Shown piece by piece: positions 45,690 through 53,959 of a DNA stretch of 64,000 nt. The position numbers and the translations under genes were made by a program. Position 1 is the stretch's first letter; every line of letters begins with the position of its first letter. A model generated the notes under the pieces. The model was not told the DNA's origin. It saw only the letters and a list, made by a program, of their open reading frames with translations, and ran no database searches. The stretch is taken from the NCBI RefSeq assembly GCF_004793475.1, contig NZ_SRYZ01000001.1, positions 62,001 through 126,000 on the forward strand, given 5' to 3'. The DNA is from Bacteroides muris (ex Afrizal et al. 2022). GTDB lineage: Bacteria > Bacteroidota > Bacteroidia > Bacteroidales > Bacteroidaceae.

Positions 45690-46202
45690 TCAAGGATGAA
45701 GTTCTTCGAAAGCCTTGTTTTCTTCTTGCACCGCCTGAATGGTTTCTTCCAGTTCACTGACGGGGAGGTCGAAGTTGTACCAGTCGTTATAGCAGTCGGT
45801 GACGTACCACTTGCCGTCTGCCAGTTCAAAGACCACACGAAGGGAAGGTTCCGATTCATCATAGCCTGCTTCGAACTCCTTATGGGCAGGTTCATTGACT
45901 GTGAAACGAGATATATAGGTGCCTCCCTCCTCTTCGGCAATATGCCCTTCCTTCAGCGTTTCTTCGTCCAGCAATGCCCACTTCTCGCGGGTGAAGGGAA
46001 AAGTCTGTTCCGTCTCACCGTCATCCTTCAAAAGGACGATGGAAGACTTCAAAGGAAACTTGATTCGGGAATACTGGAATGAGGCACTGGACGTGAATTT
46101 CCTGAGAAATGTCTTGAAATCCTCCTCTTCGGCAGCCAGACCATTGGGAATGGTCAGCATAAGTGCCGCAAACAGACAAAGAACAAAGCGGATAGCCTTC
46201 AT
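45690..46202 (-). CDS. DUF4348 family exported protein
   Basis: 170 aa with signal peptide (MKAIRFVLCLFAALMLTIPNGLAA). Mature part EEEDFKTFLRKFTSSASFQYSRIKFPL...YISRFTVNEPAHKEFEAGYDESEPSLRVVFELADGKWYVTDCYNDW matches what I know of DUF4348 proteins of Bacteroides: small, exported, function unknown. A coiled, acidic C-terminus (SELEETIQAVQEENKAFEELHP) ends it. Monocistronic between a repeat-rich spacer and a terminator. Not obviously part of the glycosaminoglycan locus. Confidence 0.8.
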   Translation of the reverse strand: MKAIRFVLCLFAALMLTIPNGLAAEEEDFKTFLRKFTSSASFQYSRIKFPLKSSIVLLKDDGETEQTFPFTREKWALLDEETLKEGHIAEEEGGTYISRFTVNEPAHKEFEAGYDESEPSLRVVFELADGKWYVTDCYNDWYNFDLPVSELEETIQAVQEENKAFEELHP

Positions 46203-46244
46203 ATACTCGGATTATTTTTCAAGGCGCAAAGATAATGATAAAAA

Positions 46245-46362
46245 TCTAATGTGCTAATGTGCCAATGTGCTAATATGCCAATAACCTGCGGTGTAAAGAC
46301 ATAACAGAAACACAGCGCAGCACATTAGCACATTGGCACATTACCCATATTAGCACATTAAA
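46245..46362. repeat. Long inverted repeat of TAATGTGCCAATGTGC units
   Basis: About 33 bp at 46245-46277, built of short units (AATGTGCTAATGTGCC), is mirrored at about 46320-46362. It fills the spacer between the DUF2851 gene and the DUF4348 gene, both on the minus strand. The RNA would fold into a long stem; a terminator is one likely role. Confidence 0.6.
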
Positions 46363-46365
46363 CCA

Positions 46366-47640
46366 TCATCTACGCCGCAAATACTCGTAACCGAACCGGC
46401 AGCACAGGCAGTCCTTCTTGTCGCAATACTCCTTTTGAAGTTGGAGCAATGCCTGCGAATCGGCAGCGGTAGATACCGGCAGGCCGGCACCGTCCCACAG
46501 ACGGGTCACGTGGTTGTTCTCAGCCTTCAAGGATTCAAGGAAACGGGTGGCACGGTCACACAAAGCGTCATCGGCCTTGTGCATGCCGTATGCATAAAGA
46601 AACGGAATAACCGTATTGATGGCTATCAGATTCAAGGCGCCGTCCCCTACCCGCTTTTCCCTCCGGGGTGAAACCTTTCTGAAGTTGAAGTGCTCCTCCC
46701 AATATACGGAAGTATCGGCAGCCAGTATCTTCTTCACTGCTTCCGGCGTTTCAGCTTCCATGACGCGCGAGAAGAGTGCCCGCTCCTTGTGATACAGCTT
46801 GGCAAGCTGGGCCAGACGTACATGCGGAAAGTTATCGGGACGAAGACGCAGAAACCGCCACTGTTCAACAGACATAGGAGCTGCCAGCCCGAACTTGTGC
46901 TGCAGGTAGCGGAACTCTTTCTGAAGTTTCAAATAGTAATCATCCATCCCTGCCGAGTCTTCCTCCAGCAGTCCTGCCTGCCCCAGGAAGAAAGCCTCCA
47001 CCTGAAGCAGACTGTCCCGATGCTTGTCTACGGCGCGGAACGGAAGACGGTTTGCCCATGCCTCGAAAGCGTCTCCATTCAGCCCGAAACCGAAGTTACG
47101 GGCAAGAGTAATGAAAAAAACATCTTCCCAATGATGATTACAGCGTTCGAGCCGACAGGATATGGCGCGTGCCTTCTGCCCGAAGCGCTCCACCTGCAAG
47201 GCGGACAGCCAGGAATGGACGGTGAGCTTCGGAAGGGATGCAAGGATGGAGTAGCAGGGAGGATAAATCTCCGTCTGACGGAGCTCTTCATAACGCCGGC
47301 TGACAGTTTCGGGACAAGCGAGCACCATTTGAGGAATCAATTCACCGTTCGTGCGATACACATCACAATTAGATTCGCCCACTACGTGCAGAATGACGTT
47401 ATCATATGCCTTGTCGCGGTCGTGTCTATGGAGCAACCAGTCTGATGCCCGTGTATGCACTTCAACGTTGCCCACCCAGAGCGTACCGTCTATTTTCAGC
47501 TTGGCATTAAAGAAGTCGGGGCCTGCATTGATGTTCGGCAAACCGGGATCTATCACTTCTACCGGCTGTCCGGAAGTTGTTTGGAGTGCCGACAAAGGAA
47601 ATATTTTGTGCTTCCAAACGTAATGCAGTAGTTGTTCCAT
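46366..47640 (-). CDS. DUF2851 family protein
   Basis: 424 aa, cytoplasmic, no signal peptide. Conserved family blocks: MEQLLHYVWKHKIFPLSALQTTSGQPVEVIDPGLPNINAGPDFFNAKLKIDGTLWVGNVEVHTRASDWLLHRHDRDKAYDNVILHVV, then the helical middle and the C-terminal EYCDKKDCLCCRFGYEYLRRR with a cysteine cluster. The PDFxxA...GxVEVH pattern resembles restriction-endonuclease-like folds, but no activity is established to my knowledge. The mobile element's attL core begins one base before this gene's ATG, so the original upstream region has been displaced (see findings). Confidence 0.88.
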   Translation of the reverse strand: MEQLLHYVWKHKIFPLSALQTTSGQPVEVIDPGLPNINAGPDFFNAKLKIDGTLWVGNVEVHTRASDWLLHRHDRDKAYDNVILHVVGESNCDVYRTNGELIPQMVLACPETVSRRYEELRQTEIYPPCYSILASLPKLTVHSWLSALQVERFGQKARAISCRLERCNHHWEDVFFITLARNFGFGLNGDAFEAWANRLPFRAVDKHRDSLLQVEAFFLGQAGLLEEDSAGMDDYYLKLQKEFRYLQHKFGLAAPMSVEQWRFLRLRPDNFPHVRLAQLAKLYHKERALFSRVMEAETPEAVKKILAADTSVYWEEHFNFRKVSPRREKRVGDGALNLIAINTVIPFLYAYGMHKADDALCDRATRFLESLKAENNHVTRLWDGAGLPVSTAADSQALLQLQKEYCDKKDCLCCRFGYEYLRRR

Positions 47641-47641
47641 G

Positions 47642-47656
47642 TTAACAAGACGTTAA
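47642..47656. other. attL core of the mobile element
   Basis: TTAACAAGACGTTAA, identical to 57018-57032. Starts one base upstream of the DUF2851 start codon. The integrase gene is next to this end, as is usual. Confidence 0.8.
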
Positions 47657-47749
47657 AACAAGCCCATTTTTATTTATTTTCCACTATTTGACTGATATAC
47701 GCAAATCGCTGTATTATAGCGTATTTTGGCAAATTTTCTCTCCAAATAA

Positions 47750-47813
47750 TTTGCATCGTTTTCCGATAATCTCTATTTTTGTATGCAAATCGTATGCACG
47801 TATATTTGCATAC
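47750..47813 (+). promoter_or_regulatory. Integrase promoter with overlapping operator and arm-type motifs
   Basis: TTTG (47750-47753), 20 bp, then TATTTTTG (47774-47781) is a near-ideal Bacteroides promoter. Directly at the predicted start lies a perfect inverted repeat, GTATGCAAAT (47781-47790) and ATTTGCATAC (47804-47813). GCAAAT/ATTTGC occurs five times between 47701 and 47809, and a TTTGCATA copy occurs near the other end at 56895-56902; such repeats may be integrase arm sites or regulator sites. Confidence 0.6.
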
Positions 47814-47847
47814 AGACCAAGTAGAGAACCATCAAAAACGGCAGATT

Positions 47848-49080
47848 ATGTACAAGTATTCAAAGGACGGCATTTCGGTGCTGTCGGTGCTGGACGCACG
47901 CAGGGCGAAGAAAAGCGGCTTGTTCCCCGTGAAGATACAAGTCATACACAACCGCAGGCAGAAATACTATTCCACGGGACAGGAGCTGTCAAAGGAGGAT
48001 TGGGCGAACCTTGCGGAAAGCAAGAGCCGCAGGCTCACGGAGGCACGCTCGAACATAGAGAACAGCTTCTCAATCATCAAGGGGCAGGTAGAGGCACTCG
48101 CCGAACGTGGCGATTTCGCTTTCGACCTGCTGAGTGTCCGGCTGGGCAGATGCTCCACCGCGACGGTGAACGCCGCGATAAAGGCAAAAATAGAGGAACT
48201 GAGGCTCAACGGGCAGGCGGGCACGTACCGCAGCTATCATGCACTGCTGACGGCGGTGGAGGAGTTCGCAGGGAAAGACATTCCGTTTTCTGCCGTCACG
48301 GTGGACTGGCTGAACCGCTGCGGAAGATTCTGGACGGGCCAAAAGAAAAGCAAGTCCACGCTCAGCGTCTATTTCAAGATGCTCAAGGCGATAATGAACC
48401 GGGCAAAGGCGGACGGCATAATAAAGGAGGCGCACTTCCCGTTCGGCAGGAACAGGTTCGAGATACCCTCAGCCGAGGGCAGGAAGCTGGCACTCACGCT
48501 GGAACAGATAAAGAGGCTCGTCACCTATACCGACGGGAGGGAGGAAACCGAGCTTTACCGAGACATGTGGTTCTTCTCCTACCTCTGCAACGGCATCAAC
48601 TTCCGGGACATGCTCTATCTTACTTACGGGAACATCGTGGGCGGTGAAATCTGTTTTGTCAGGGCAAAGACGATGAACACTTCCAAGCAAGTGCGTACCA
48701 TACGTGCGGTGCTCACTCCCGAGATGCGGAAAATCATGGACCGCTGGGGCAACCCCGATGACGGCAACCCCGGCACGCTCATCTTCAAGTTCGCCACGGG
48801 GAAGGAGGACGGCTTCGCCACCAAGCACCTTGTCGATACGGTCATACAGAAATGCAACAAGGTATTGGGCAGGATAGCCGAGGCGGTGGGTCTGCCACCC
48901 GTGACCACGTATTCGGCCCGGCACTCGTTCGCCACCGTGCTCAAGCGCAGCGGGACGAACATCTCCTACATATCCGAAAGTCTGGGGCACTCCAACCTTG
49001 TCATAACGGAGAACTACCTTGCTAGTTTCGAGCGGGACGAACGGATGAGGAACGCGCAGTTACTTACCAAATTCGACTGA
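47848..49080 (+). CDS. int: Tyrosine recombinase / site-specific integrase
   Basis: Catalyses excision and integration of the element. 410 aa from the ATG at 47848; the longer ORF would start within the promoter and operator. N-terminal arm-binding domain (YKYSKDGISVLSVLDARRAKKSGLFPVKIQVIHNRRQKYYSTG), SAM-like core-binding domain (about 100-200), C-terminal catalytic domain. Catalytic residues: Arg in NGINFRDMLYLTY, Arg358 in TTYSARHSFAT (Tyr occupies the usual box II His, common in Bacteroidetes integrases), His381 in LGHSN and nucleophile Tyr390 in ENYLASF. Similar in layout to integrases of Bacteroides mobilizable elements. Adjacent HTH gene starts 2 bp after its stop. Confidence 0.93.
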   Translation: MYKYSKDGISVLSVLDARRAKKSGLFPVKIQVIHNRRQKYYSTGQELSKEDWANLAESKSRRLTEARSNIENSFSIIKGQVEALAERGDFAFDLLSVRLGRCSTATVNAAIKAKIEELRLNGQAGTYRSYHALLTAVEEFAGKDIPFSAVTVDWLNRCGRFWTGQKKSKSTLSVYFKMLKAIMNRAKADGIIKEAHFPFGRNRFEIPSAEGRKLALTLEQIKRLVTYTDGREETELYRDMWFFSYLCNGINFRDMLYLTYGNIVGGEICFVRAKTMNTSKQVRTIRAVLTPEMRKIMDRWGNPDDGNPGTLIFKFATGKEDGFATKHLVDTVIQKCNKVLGRIAEAVGLPPVTTYSARHSFATVLKRSGTNISYISESLGHSNLVITENYLASFERDERMRNAQLLTKFD

Positions 49081-49082
49081 CC

Positions 49083-49487
49083 ATGCCAAGAAAGAAGACC
49101 AGAGAGATAAAGATACGGCACCTCAAATGTTTCGGTGCCATATGGGAGGAGCTTTCCGGACATCCCGGGCTTGCCGGATATGAGATAACGGAGGCCGTGA
49201 TACGCGTGCAGGAGCGGGTACGGCCCACCATAAACAATGTGGAGGCGGTCATCGAACGCATAAGGTTCAGCCACGCCACCCGCAAGTACAGGTACCCCGC
49301 CATCCTCGGCAGGGAGATGATAGGCCAGAGCGTACTGGCAAAGATGGCGGGCGTGAGCCGCCAGACCATAGCCCGGTGGGAAGAGCTGGGCTTCATATCG
49401 CGCTCCGACATCGGGATACCGGGAGAGAAATATTTCGTAATAGAAGAAGTCATTTCCCAACTCGGAAAGTTAAAGGGTGTGAAATAA
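49083..49487 (+). CDS. Small HTH protein, putative regulator/excisionase of the element
   Basis: 134 aa, basic. The C-terminal half contains a helix-turn-helix like MerR or excisionase proteins: GQSVLAKMAGVSRQTIARWEELGFISRSDIGIPGEKYFVIEEVISQL. N-terminal half (TREIKIRHLKCFGAIWEELSGHPGLAGYEITEAVIRVQERVRPTINNVEAVIERIRF) is helical and not recognised. It follows the integrase by 2 bp in one operon and ends at a terminator, so control of integration or excision is the natural guess. A good candidate to bind the palindrome at the integrase promoter. Confidence 0.75.
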   Translation: MPRKKTREIKIRHLKCFGAIWEELSGHPGLAGYEITEAVIRVQERVRPTINNVEAVIERIRFSHATRKYRYPAILGREMIGQSVLAKMAGVSRQTIARWEELGFISRSDIGIPGEKYFVIEEVISQLGKLKGVK

Positions 49488-49521
49488 AGGTACATTCCGA
49501 ATCACTTGACATATGTGTGCA

Positions 49522-49573
49522 AAACGGTGCCATTGGAGGATTATGTCCGCCTATTGCACCGTTTCTCTTTTTA
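49522..49573 (+). terminator. Terminator after the integrase operon
   Basis: AAACGGTGC (49522-49530) pairs with GCACCGTTT (49556-49564), with further partial pairing inside, followed by CTCTTTTTA. Confidence 0.75.
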
Positions 49574-49744
49574 CCCGCCCCACGCAGTGTCACCAAAAGT
49601 CATGAAACGTCCATAAAAGTCATATCCGTGTTAAGTTATTTGCGGTTTGATATTCGCTTTCCTTTATTCTTCCTTTGCGCCACAACCGGTTGGAACGGCT
49701 GTGACGACAGCCATAGTACAAACACCCAAAAAGAAAGGAAGAAC

Positions 49745-50098
49745 ATGAACCAGATCATTCTTACCACGCCCGAGGAACTCCGGGCAATCGTGAGCGAGAG
49801 CGTCTCGCAGACACTGGCGGGGCTGACCCTGCCGAAGAACGAACCCGACAACCTCACGCCGGATGCGGCTGTGGGGGTGCTCGAACAGCACGGGTTCCTG
49901 ATTTCAAAGGCCCGCCTCTACAAGCTGACCGCCAAAGGGGACGTGCCGTTCCGCAAGTACGGGAACAAGCTGCTGTTCTCCCGCAGGGAACTGCTGTCAT
50001 GGGCCGAAAGCCTCGCAAGACGTGTGAACGACAAGGGTGAGGCGGCACTCGCCATCGCCAGAAGCGCAAACCGAAAGCTCCGCAGCCATGGAAAGTAG
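49745..50098 (+). CDS. DUF3853-like HTH protein of mobile element
   Basis: 117 aa from the ATG at 49745. N-terminal MNQIILTTPEELRAIVSESVSQTLAGL is the usual opening of Bacteroides mobile-element HTH proteins of this group. The middle TPDAAVGVLEQHGFLISKARLYKLTAKGDVPFRKYGNKLLFSRRELLSWAESL is an excisionase-like winged helix; the basic tail (RKLRSHGK) suits DNA binding. A 257-bp gap precedes it, so a separate transcript is likely. It overlaps the ATPase start by 11 bp and probably controls the replication module. Confidence 0.8.
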   Translation: MNQIILTTPEELRAIVSESVSQTLAGLTLPKNEPDNLTPDAAVGVLEQHGFLISKARLYKLTAKGDVPFRKYGNKLLFSRRELLSWAESLARRVNDKGEAALAIARSANRKLRSHGK

Positions 50099-51164
50099 CG
50101 AACGCATGGAGGAGGTGACCCGTGAGAACGCTATCATCATCTGGCAGGCCTCACGGCTGAGCATCGGCATGAAATGTGAGAAGGCCCCCGAGATACTGAA
50201 GGCGAACGGAACTGTCGTCGGCACACTGGGCAATTTCAGCGCGTCCATCGGCAAGGCGAAAAGCAAGAAGACGTTCAACGTCTCCGCCATCGTCGCGGCG
50301 GCGCTGAAGAACGGCACGGTACTGCTGTACTCGGCGGAACTGCCCAAGGACAAGCGGAAAATCCTCTATGTCGATACCGAGCAAAGCCCCTATCATTGTC
50401 TCAAGGTGATGGAACGCATCCTGCGCATGGCGGGACTGCCGACCGACCGGGACAGCGAGCACCTCGAATTTCTCGCCCTTCGCAAGTACACCCCGAAAGA
50501 ACGCATCGCGGCTGTGGAGCAGGCCATCTACAACACCCCGGAACTGGGGCTTGTCGTGATAGACGGCATCCGCGACATGGTGTACGACATCAACAGCCCC
50601 GGCGAATCCACACGCATCATCTCCAAGCTGATGCAGTGGACGGACGACCGCCAGATACACATCCACACGATACTGCACCAGAACAAGGGCGACGAGAATG
50701 CAAGAGGACATATCGGTACGGAACTGAACAACAAAGCGGAAACCGTCCTGCTCGTGGAGAAGGACAAGAACGACTGCGACATCAGCCGGGTGTCGGCCAT
50801 GCACATCCGGGCGATGGACTTCGAGCCGTTCGCCTTCCGCATCAATGACAGGGCACTTCCCGAACTGGTGGAGAACTATGCCCCGCAGGAGAGGAAGGCC
50901 GGAAGACCGCAGCAGGAGCCGTTCGACGCGTACAGGCACATCACGGAGCAGCAGCACCGCATCGCGCTGGAGGCGGCATTCGCACTGAAAAGCGAATACG
51001 GCTACAAGGAGCTGGAGGACGCGCTGATAAATGCCTATGCCGCCGTCGGCGTGAAGTTGAACCACCATAAGGCGGTATCACTCATCACCACGCTGCGCAA
51101 CAAGCGGATGATAGTGCAGGAGAACGGCAGGAAATACACCTTCATGCCCGATTTCCATTATTAA
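50088..51164 (+). CDS. RecA-like ATPase/helicase (RepA-type) of the element
   Basis: 358 aa from the ATG at 50088 (overlaps the previous stop; ATG 50106 is an alternative). RecA-fold ATPase similar to RepA helicases and mobile-element AAA proteins. The P-loop region reads GTLGNFSASIGKAKSKKTFNVSAIVAAAL, so the Walker A is atypical; Walker B is ELGLVVIDGIRDMV; LHQNKGDENARGHIGTELNNKAETVLLVEKD is the RecA-like sensor block. C-terminal winged-helix-like part (YKELEDALINAYAAVGVKLNHHKAVSLITTLRNKRMI). Expected partner of the primase downstream, giving the element some ability to replicate while excised. Confidence 0.82.
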   Translation: MESSERMEEVTRENAIIIWQASRLSIGMKCEKAPEILKANGTVVGTLGNFSASIGKAKSKKTFNVSAIVAAALKNGTVLLYSAELPKDKRKILYVDTEQSPYHCLKVMERILRMAGLPTDRDSEHLEFLALRKYTPKERIAAVEQAIYNTPELGLVVIDGIRDMVYDINSPGESTRIISKLMQWTDDRQIHIHTILHQNKGDENARGHIGTELNNKAETVLLVEKDKNDCDISRVSAMHIRAMDFEPFAFRINDRALPELVENYAPQERKAGRPQQEPFDAYRHITEQQHRIALEAAFALKSEYGYKELEDALINAYAAVGVKLNHHKAVSLITTLRNKRMIVQENGRKYTFMPDFHY

Positions 51165-51181
51165 ACCGGCTGCGGAAAAAC

Positions 51182-51325
51182 GCTTCACTTTATTCACGGT
51201 GCCTATATATAAGGGAAAAGCGAAGCGGTACGAGGACATCACGCAACCGCTTCACTTAATATCCGTATCCTATATATACGAGCATTTAAGTGAAGCCATG
51301 TATATGCCGTACCTTATATAAGAAG
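51182..51325. repeat. Iteron-like repeats between ATPase and primase, candidate origin
   Basis: GCTTCACTT occurs at 51182-51190 and 51249-51257 and inverted (AAGTGAAGC) at 51288-51296. The first two are each followed by CCTATATATA (51212-51221 and 51269-51278), and a palindrome CCTTATATAAGG lies at about 51312-51325. Repeats plus AT-rich palindromes between replication genes are typical of origins. Confidence 0.5.
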
Positions 51326-51373
51326 GTGCGGGCGAAAAAACAAAAACAGTCATTCATTCAAACACTCACACGT

Positions 51374-52336
51374 ATGGACATTCAGACAGCGAAACAAATC
51401 AGCATAGCCGAATACCTGCACAGTCTGGGGTGCTCACCCGTAAGACGGCAGGGCGGCAACCTATGGTACAAGTCACCGCTGAGGGAGGAAACCGAGGCCT
51501 CGTTCAAGGTGAACACCGGGAAAAACCTCTGGTATGACTTTGCCACCGGGAAAGGCGGCAACATCATCGCACTGGCGGCGGAACTCTACGCATCCGACCA
51601 TGTGCCCTACCTTCTGGAAATGATAGCAAGGCAGGCACCGCACGTGCGCCCCGTCTCCTTCTCTTTTGGCGGGCAGACATTATCACAACCAAGCTTCCGG
51701 CAGTTGGAAGTAATGCCGCTTTCTTCCCCCGCCTTATTCTCCTATCTGCGGGAAAGGGGGATAAATACGGAACTGGCAAAAAGAGAATGCAGGGAGGTGC
51801 ACTATCTGACCGACGGCAAACCCTACTTTGCCGTCGGTTTTCCCAACCGTTCGGGAGGCTACGAGATACGCAACAAGTTCTTCAAGGGCTGCATAGCCCC
51901 GAAAGACATCACCCACATACGGCAAACGGAACCGGGGGAAACCTGCTGCCTCTTCGAAGGTTTCATGGACTACCTATCCTTCCTCACGCTGCGGCAGGAG
52001 AGGCATCCCGACCGCCCCGCCCTTGACGGACAGGACTGTATTGTGCTGAACTCGGTTTCCAACCTTTCCAAAGCCCTGCGGCCGCTGGGGGATTATGAGC
52101 GGATACACTGCTTCCTTGACAACGACCGCGCCGGGCTGGAAGCCCTGCGCGAAATCCAAAGAGAGTACGGTTTGCGTGTCCGCGACGCGTCACATGTGTA
52201 CAGCGGGTACAAGGACCTGAACGACTACCTGAACGGAAAAAAGTTGTCACAGCAGGCGAACCCGGTACGGCAGGCAAAGCAAGTACAGTGGGTGCAGCAG
52301 CCTGGCAAGAAAAAGGGGAAAGGCATCGGAATGTAA
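51374..52336 (+). CDS. Toprim-domain primase of the mobile element
   Basis: 320 aa from the ATG at 51374; the longer ORF begins inside the repeat region. N-terminal zinc-finger-like CHC2 domain fold without the usual metal Cys/His set (IAEYLHSLGCSPVRRQGGNLWYKSPLREETEASFKVNTGKNLWYDFATGKGGNIIALA). C-terminal Toprim domain: CLFEGFMDYLSFL (Glu) and HCFLDNDRAGLEAL (DxD), then SGYKDLNDYL. It should make primers for replication of the excised or transferred strand. A basic Lys-rich tail ends it. It stands between the candidate origin and the oriT-like region. Confidence 0.88.
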   Translation: MDIQTAKQISIAEYLHSLGCSPVRRQGGNLWYKSPLREETEASFKVNTGKNLWYDFATGKGGNIIALAAELYASDHVPYLLEMIARQAPHVRPVSFSFGGQTLSQPSFRQLEVMPLSSPALFSYLRERGINTELAKRECREVHYLTDGKPYFAVGFPNRSGGYEIRNKFFKGCIAPKDITHIRQTEPGETCCLFEGFMDYLSFLTLRQERHPDRPALDGQDCIVLNSVSNLSKALRPLGDYERIHCFLDNDRAGLEALREIQREYGLRVRDASHVYSGYKDLNDYLNGKKLSQQANPVRQAKQVQWVQQPGKKKGKGIGM

Positions 52337-52379
52337 CTGCACGCATCCCGCAGGCTTTTTGCACAGTGAAAAGCCATAG

Positions 52380-52451
52380 CTCAATAGGGCGTTTTCTTCA
52401 CGCAGCGCAAGCGCAGCTAAAAACGCCCTATTGAGGCGAGGGGCCGGCCCC
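52380..52451. other. oriT-like hairpin region upstream of the relaxase
   Basis: Perfect 16-bp stem, CTCAATAGGGCGTTTT (52380-52395) with its complement at 52420-52435, enclosing a GC-rich loop with its own GCAGCG/CGCAGC-type symmetry, followed directly by the palindrome GGGGCCGGCCCC (52440-52451). It lies 70 bp before the mob gene, the usual oriT location for MobV-type systems. The nick site itself was not identified. Confidence 0.6.
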
Positions 52452-52523
52452 TCTGCACACCCCGTTCGCCGTGAGGCATATCCGCACGGCAGGCGGAATT
52501 GTCAAACTTAAAAAGACTTTACA

Positions 52524-53891
52524 ATGGGATATTTCTCACTCGATTTCAGAAAAGCGAAGGGGGCATCCGACAGCCGGATGTCCGACCATATCGAGCGCAG
52601 GGTGATAGCACCGAACGTCGACCCTACGCGCACGCACCTGAACCGCGAGCTCGTCCGGATGCCCGAAGGCATCAGGGAGCGTGACGATGCGATTGCCGCC
52701 CGCATCAGTAGTGCGGGCATCAGAAGGAAAATCACCCACGACCAGGTACGCGCCATCCGTGTCATGCTCTCAGGAACACATGAGGACATGATGGAAATAG
52801 AGAAAGCCGGAAGACTGGACGACTGGTGCCGAGACAGCATGGACTGGCTGTACAGGACCTTCGGGCAGGAGAACGTGGTCTCGGCGGTGCTGCACATGGA
52901 CGAGCACACGCCGCACATACACGCCACGCTCGTACCGATAGTGACGGGAGAGCGCAGGAAGGCGGGGCAGAAGAAGCCGCAGGAGGGAGGGCGAACCTAC
53001 CGCAAGAAGGCGAATGCCGCCCGGCTGTGTGCCGACGACGTGCTGAACCGCACCAGACTGATTGCCTACCACGACGACTATGCCAGAGTCATGGTGAAAT
53101 ACGGCCTGCAACGCGGGATAAGAGGTTCGGAAGCCCGGCATGTCTCCACCGCCCAGTATTACCGCGATTTGAGGCGGCAGACGGACGAACTGGAAGAGAA
53201 CGTGCGACAACTCCAAACCGAGCAGGAAGAGGCGGAAAAACGGCTGGAAACGGCCAGAAAGGAAATCAACACGCAAAAGTTGGAGGCGGTCAAGATGGAG
53301 GCAAAGACCGCCATCATAGCGAAGATGGGTTCTCTTTTGGGCAGTGGGAAAATCAAGGAGCTGGAGGCGGACAACCGCAGCTTGCAAAACGAAATAGCTG
53401 CCCGTGAAGAGAGCATAGAGGACTTGCAGGCCAGTCTGCAACGGCAGCGGGCACAGCACGGCAGGGAACTTGCCACGGTGCAGACCGACTACATCCAAAA
53501 ACTGGAAAGGGAAAAGGAGCGGACCGCATATCTGCAAAAATGGACGGAGCGTGCGTGCGGCTGGTTTCCTCTTTTCGCCGACGCGATGCGCATGGAGAGG
53601 TACTGCCGTTCGGCAGGCTTCACGCCCGAGCAGACGGACCGGCTTTTCACGTTCCAGCCGTTGGAGTACAGCGGGAACCTTTACTCCGAGGAACACAAGA
53701 GAGCCCTCTCCGTGACAGGTGCCACTGCGCAGATGGGAATAGAGCAGGGAGAGAGAGGGAAACGCTTTGTCCTGCGCATCAACGGGAAGAACATCCTCGA
53801 CTGGTTCAGAGAGCAGTTCGAGAGGCTGCTCCGACGGATACGGCCAACGATACAGCAACCGCAACGGAAAAACAAGGGATTCAAACTGTAA
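52524..53891 (+). CDS. mob: MobV-type relaxase (Pre/Mob family)
   Basis: 455 aa. Nicks oriT and leads transfer of the element by a helper conjugation system. N-terminal catalytic part: SRMSDHIERRVIAPNVDPTRTHLNRELV, and the family metal motif HMDEHTPHIHATLVPIVTGE (His-rich). Then a long charged coiled coil (about residues 210-330: EENVRQLQTEQEEAEKRLETARKEINTQKLEAVKMEAK), and a C-terminal domain of unclear role. Starts 188 bp after the primase, just after the oriT-like hairpin; followed by a terminator. Codon use is GC-rich like the rest of the element backbone. Confidence 0.9.
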   Translation: MGYFSLDFRKAKGASDSRMSDHIERRVIAPNVDPTRTHLNRELVRMPEGIRERDDAIAARISSAGIRRKITHDQVRAIRVMLSGTHEDMMEIEKAGRLDDWCRDSMDWLYRTFGQENVVSAVLHMDEHTPHIHATLVPIVTGERRKAGQKKPQEGGRTYRKKANAARLCADDVLNRTRLIAYHDDYARVMVKYGLQRGIRGSEARHVSTAQYYRDLRRQTDELEENVRQLQTEQEEAEKRLETARKEINTQKLEAVKMEAKTAIIAKMGSLLGSGKIKELEADNRSLQNEIAAREESIEDLQASLQRQRAQHGRELATVQTDYIQKLEREKERTAYLQKWTERACGWFPLFADAMRMERYCRSAGFTPEQTDRLFTFQPLEYSGNLYSEEHKRALSVTGATAQMGIEQGERGKRFVLRINGKNILDWFREQFERLLRRIRPTIQQPQRKNKGFKL

Positions 53892-53920
53892 TGATTATAA
53901 ATACTTATGTGCCAACATAA

Positions 53921-53957
53921 AAAATGTAGGAAATATTATTGCGCTTCCTGCATTTTT
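53921..53957 (+). terminator. Terminator after mob
   Basis: AAAATGTAGGAA (53921-53932) pairs with TTCCTGCATTTT (53945-53956), one G-U pair, followed by T-rich sequence. Confidence 0.7.
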
Positions 53958-53959
53958 CA

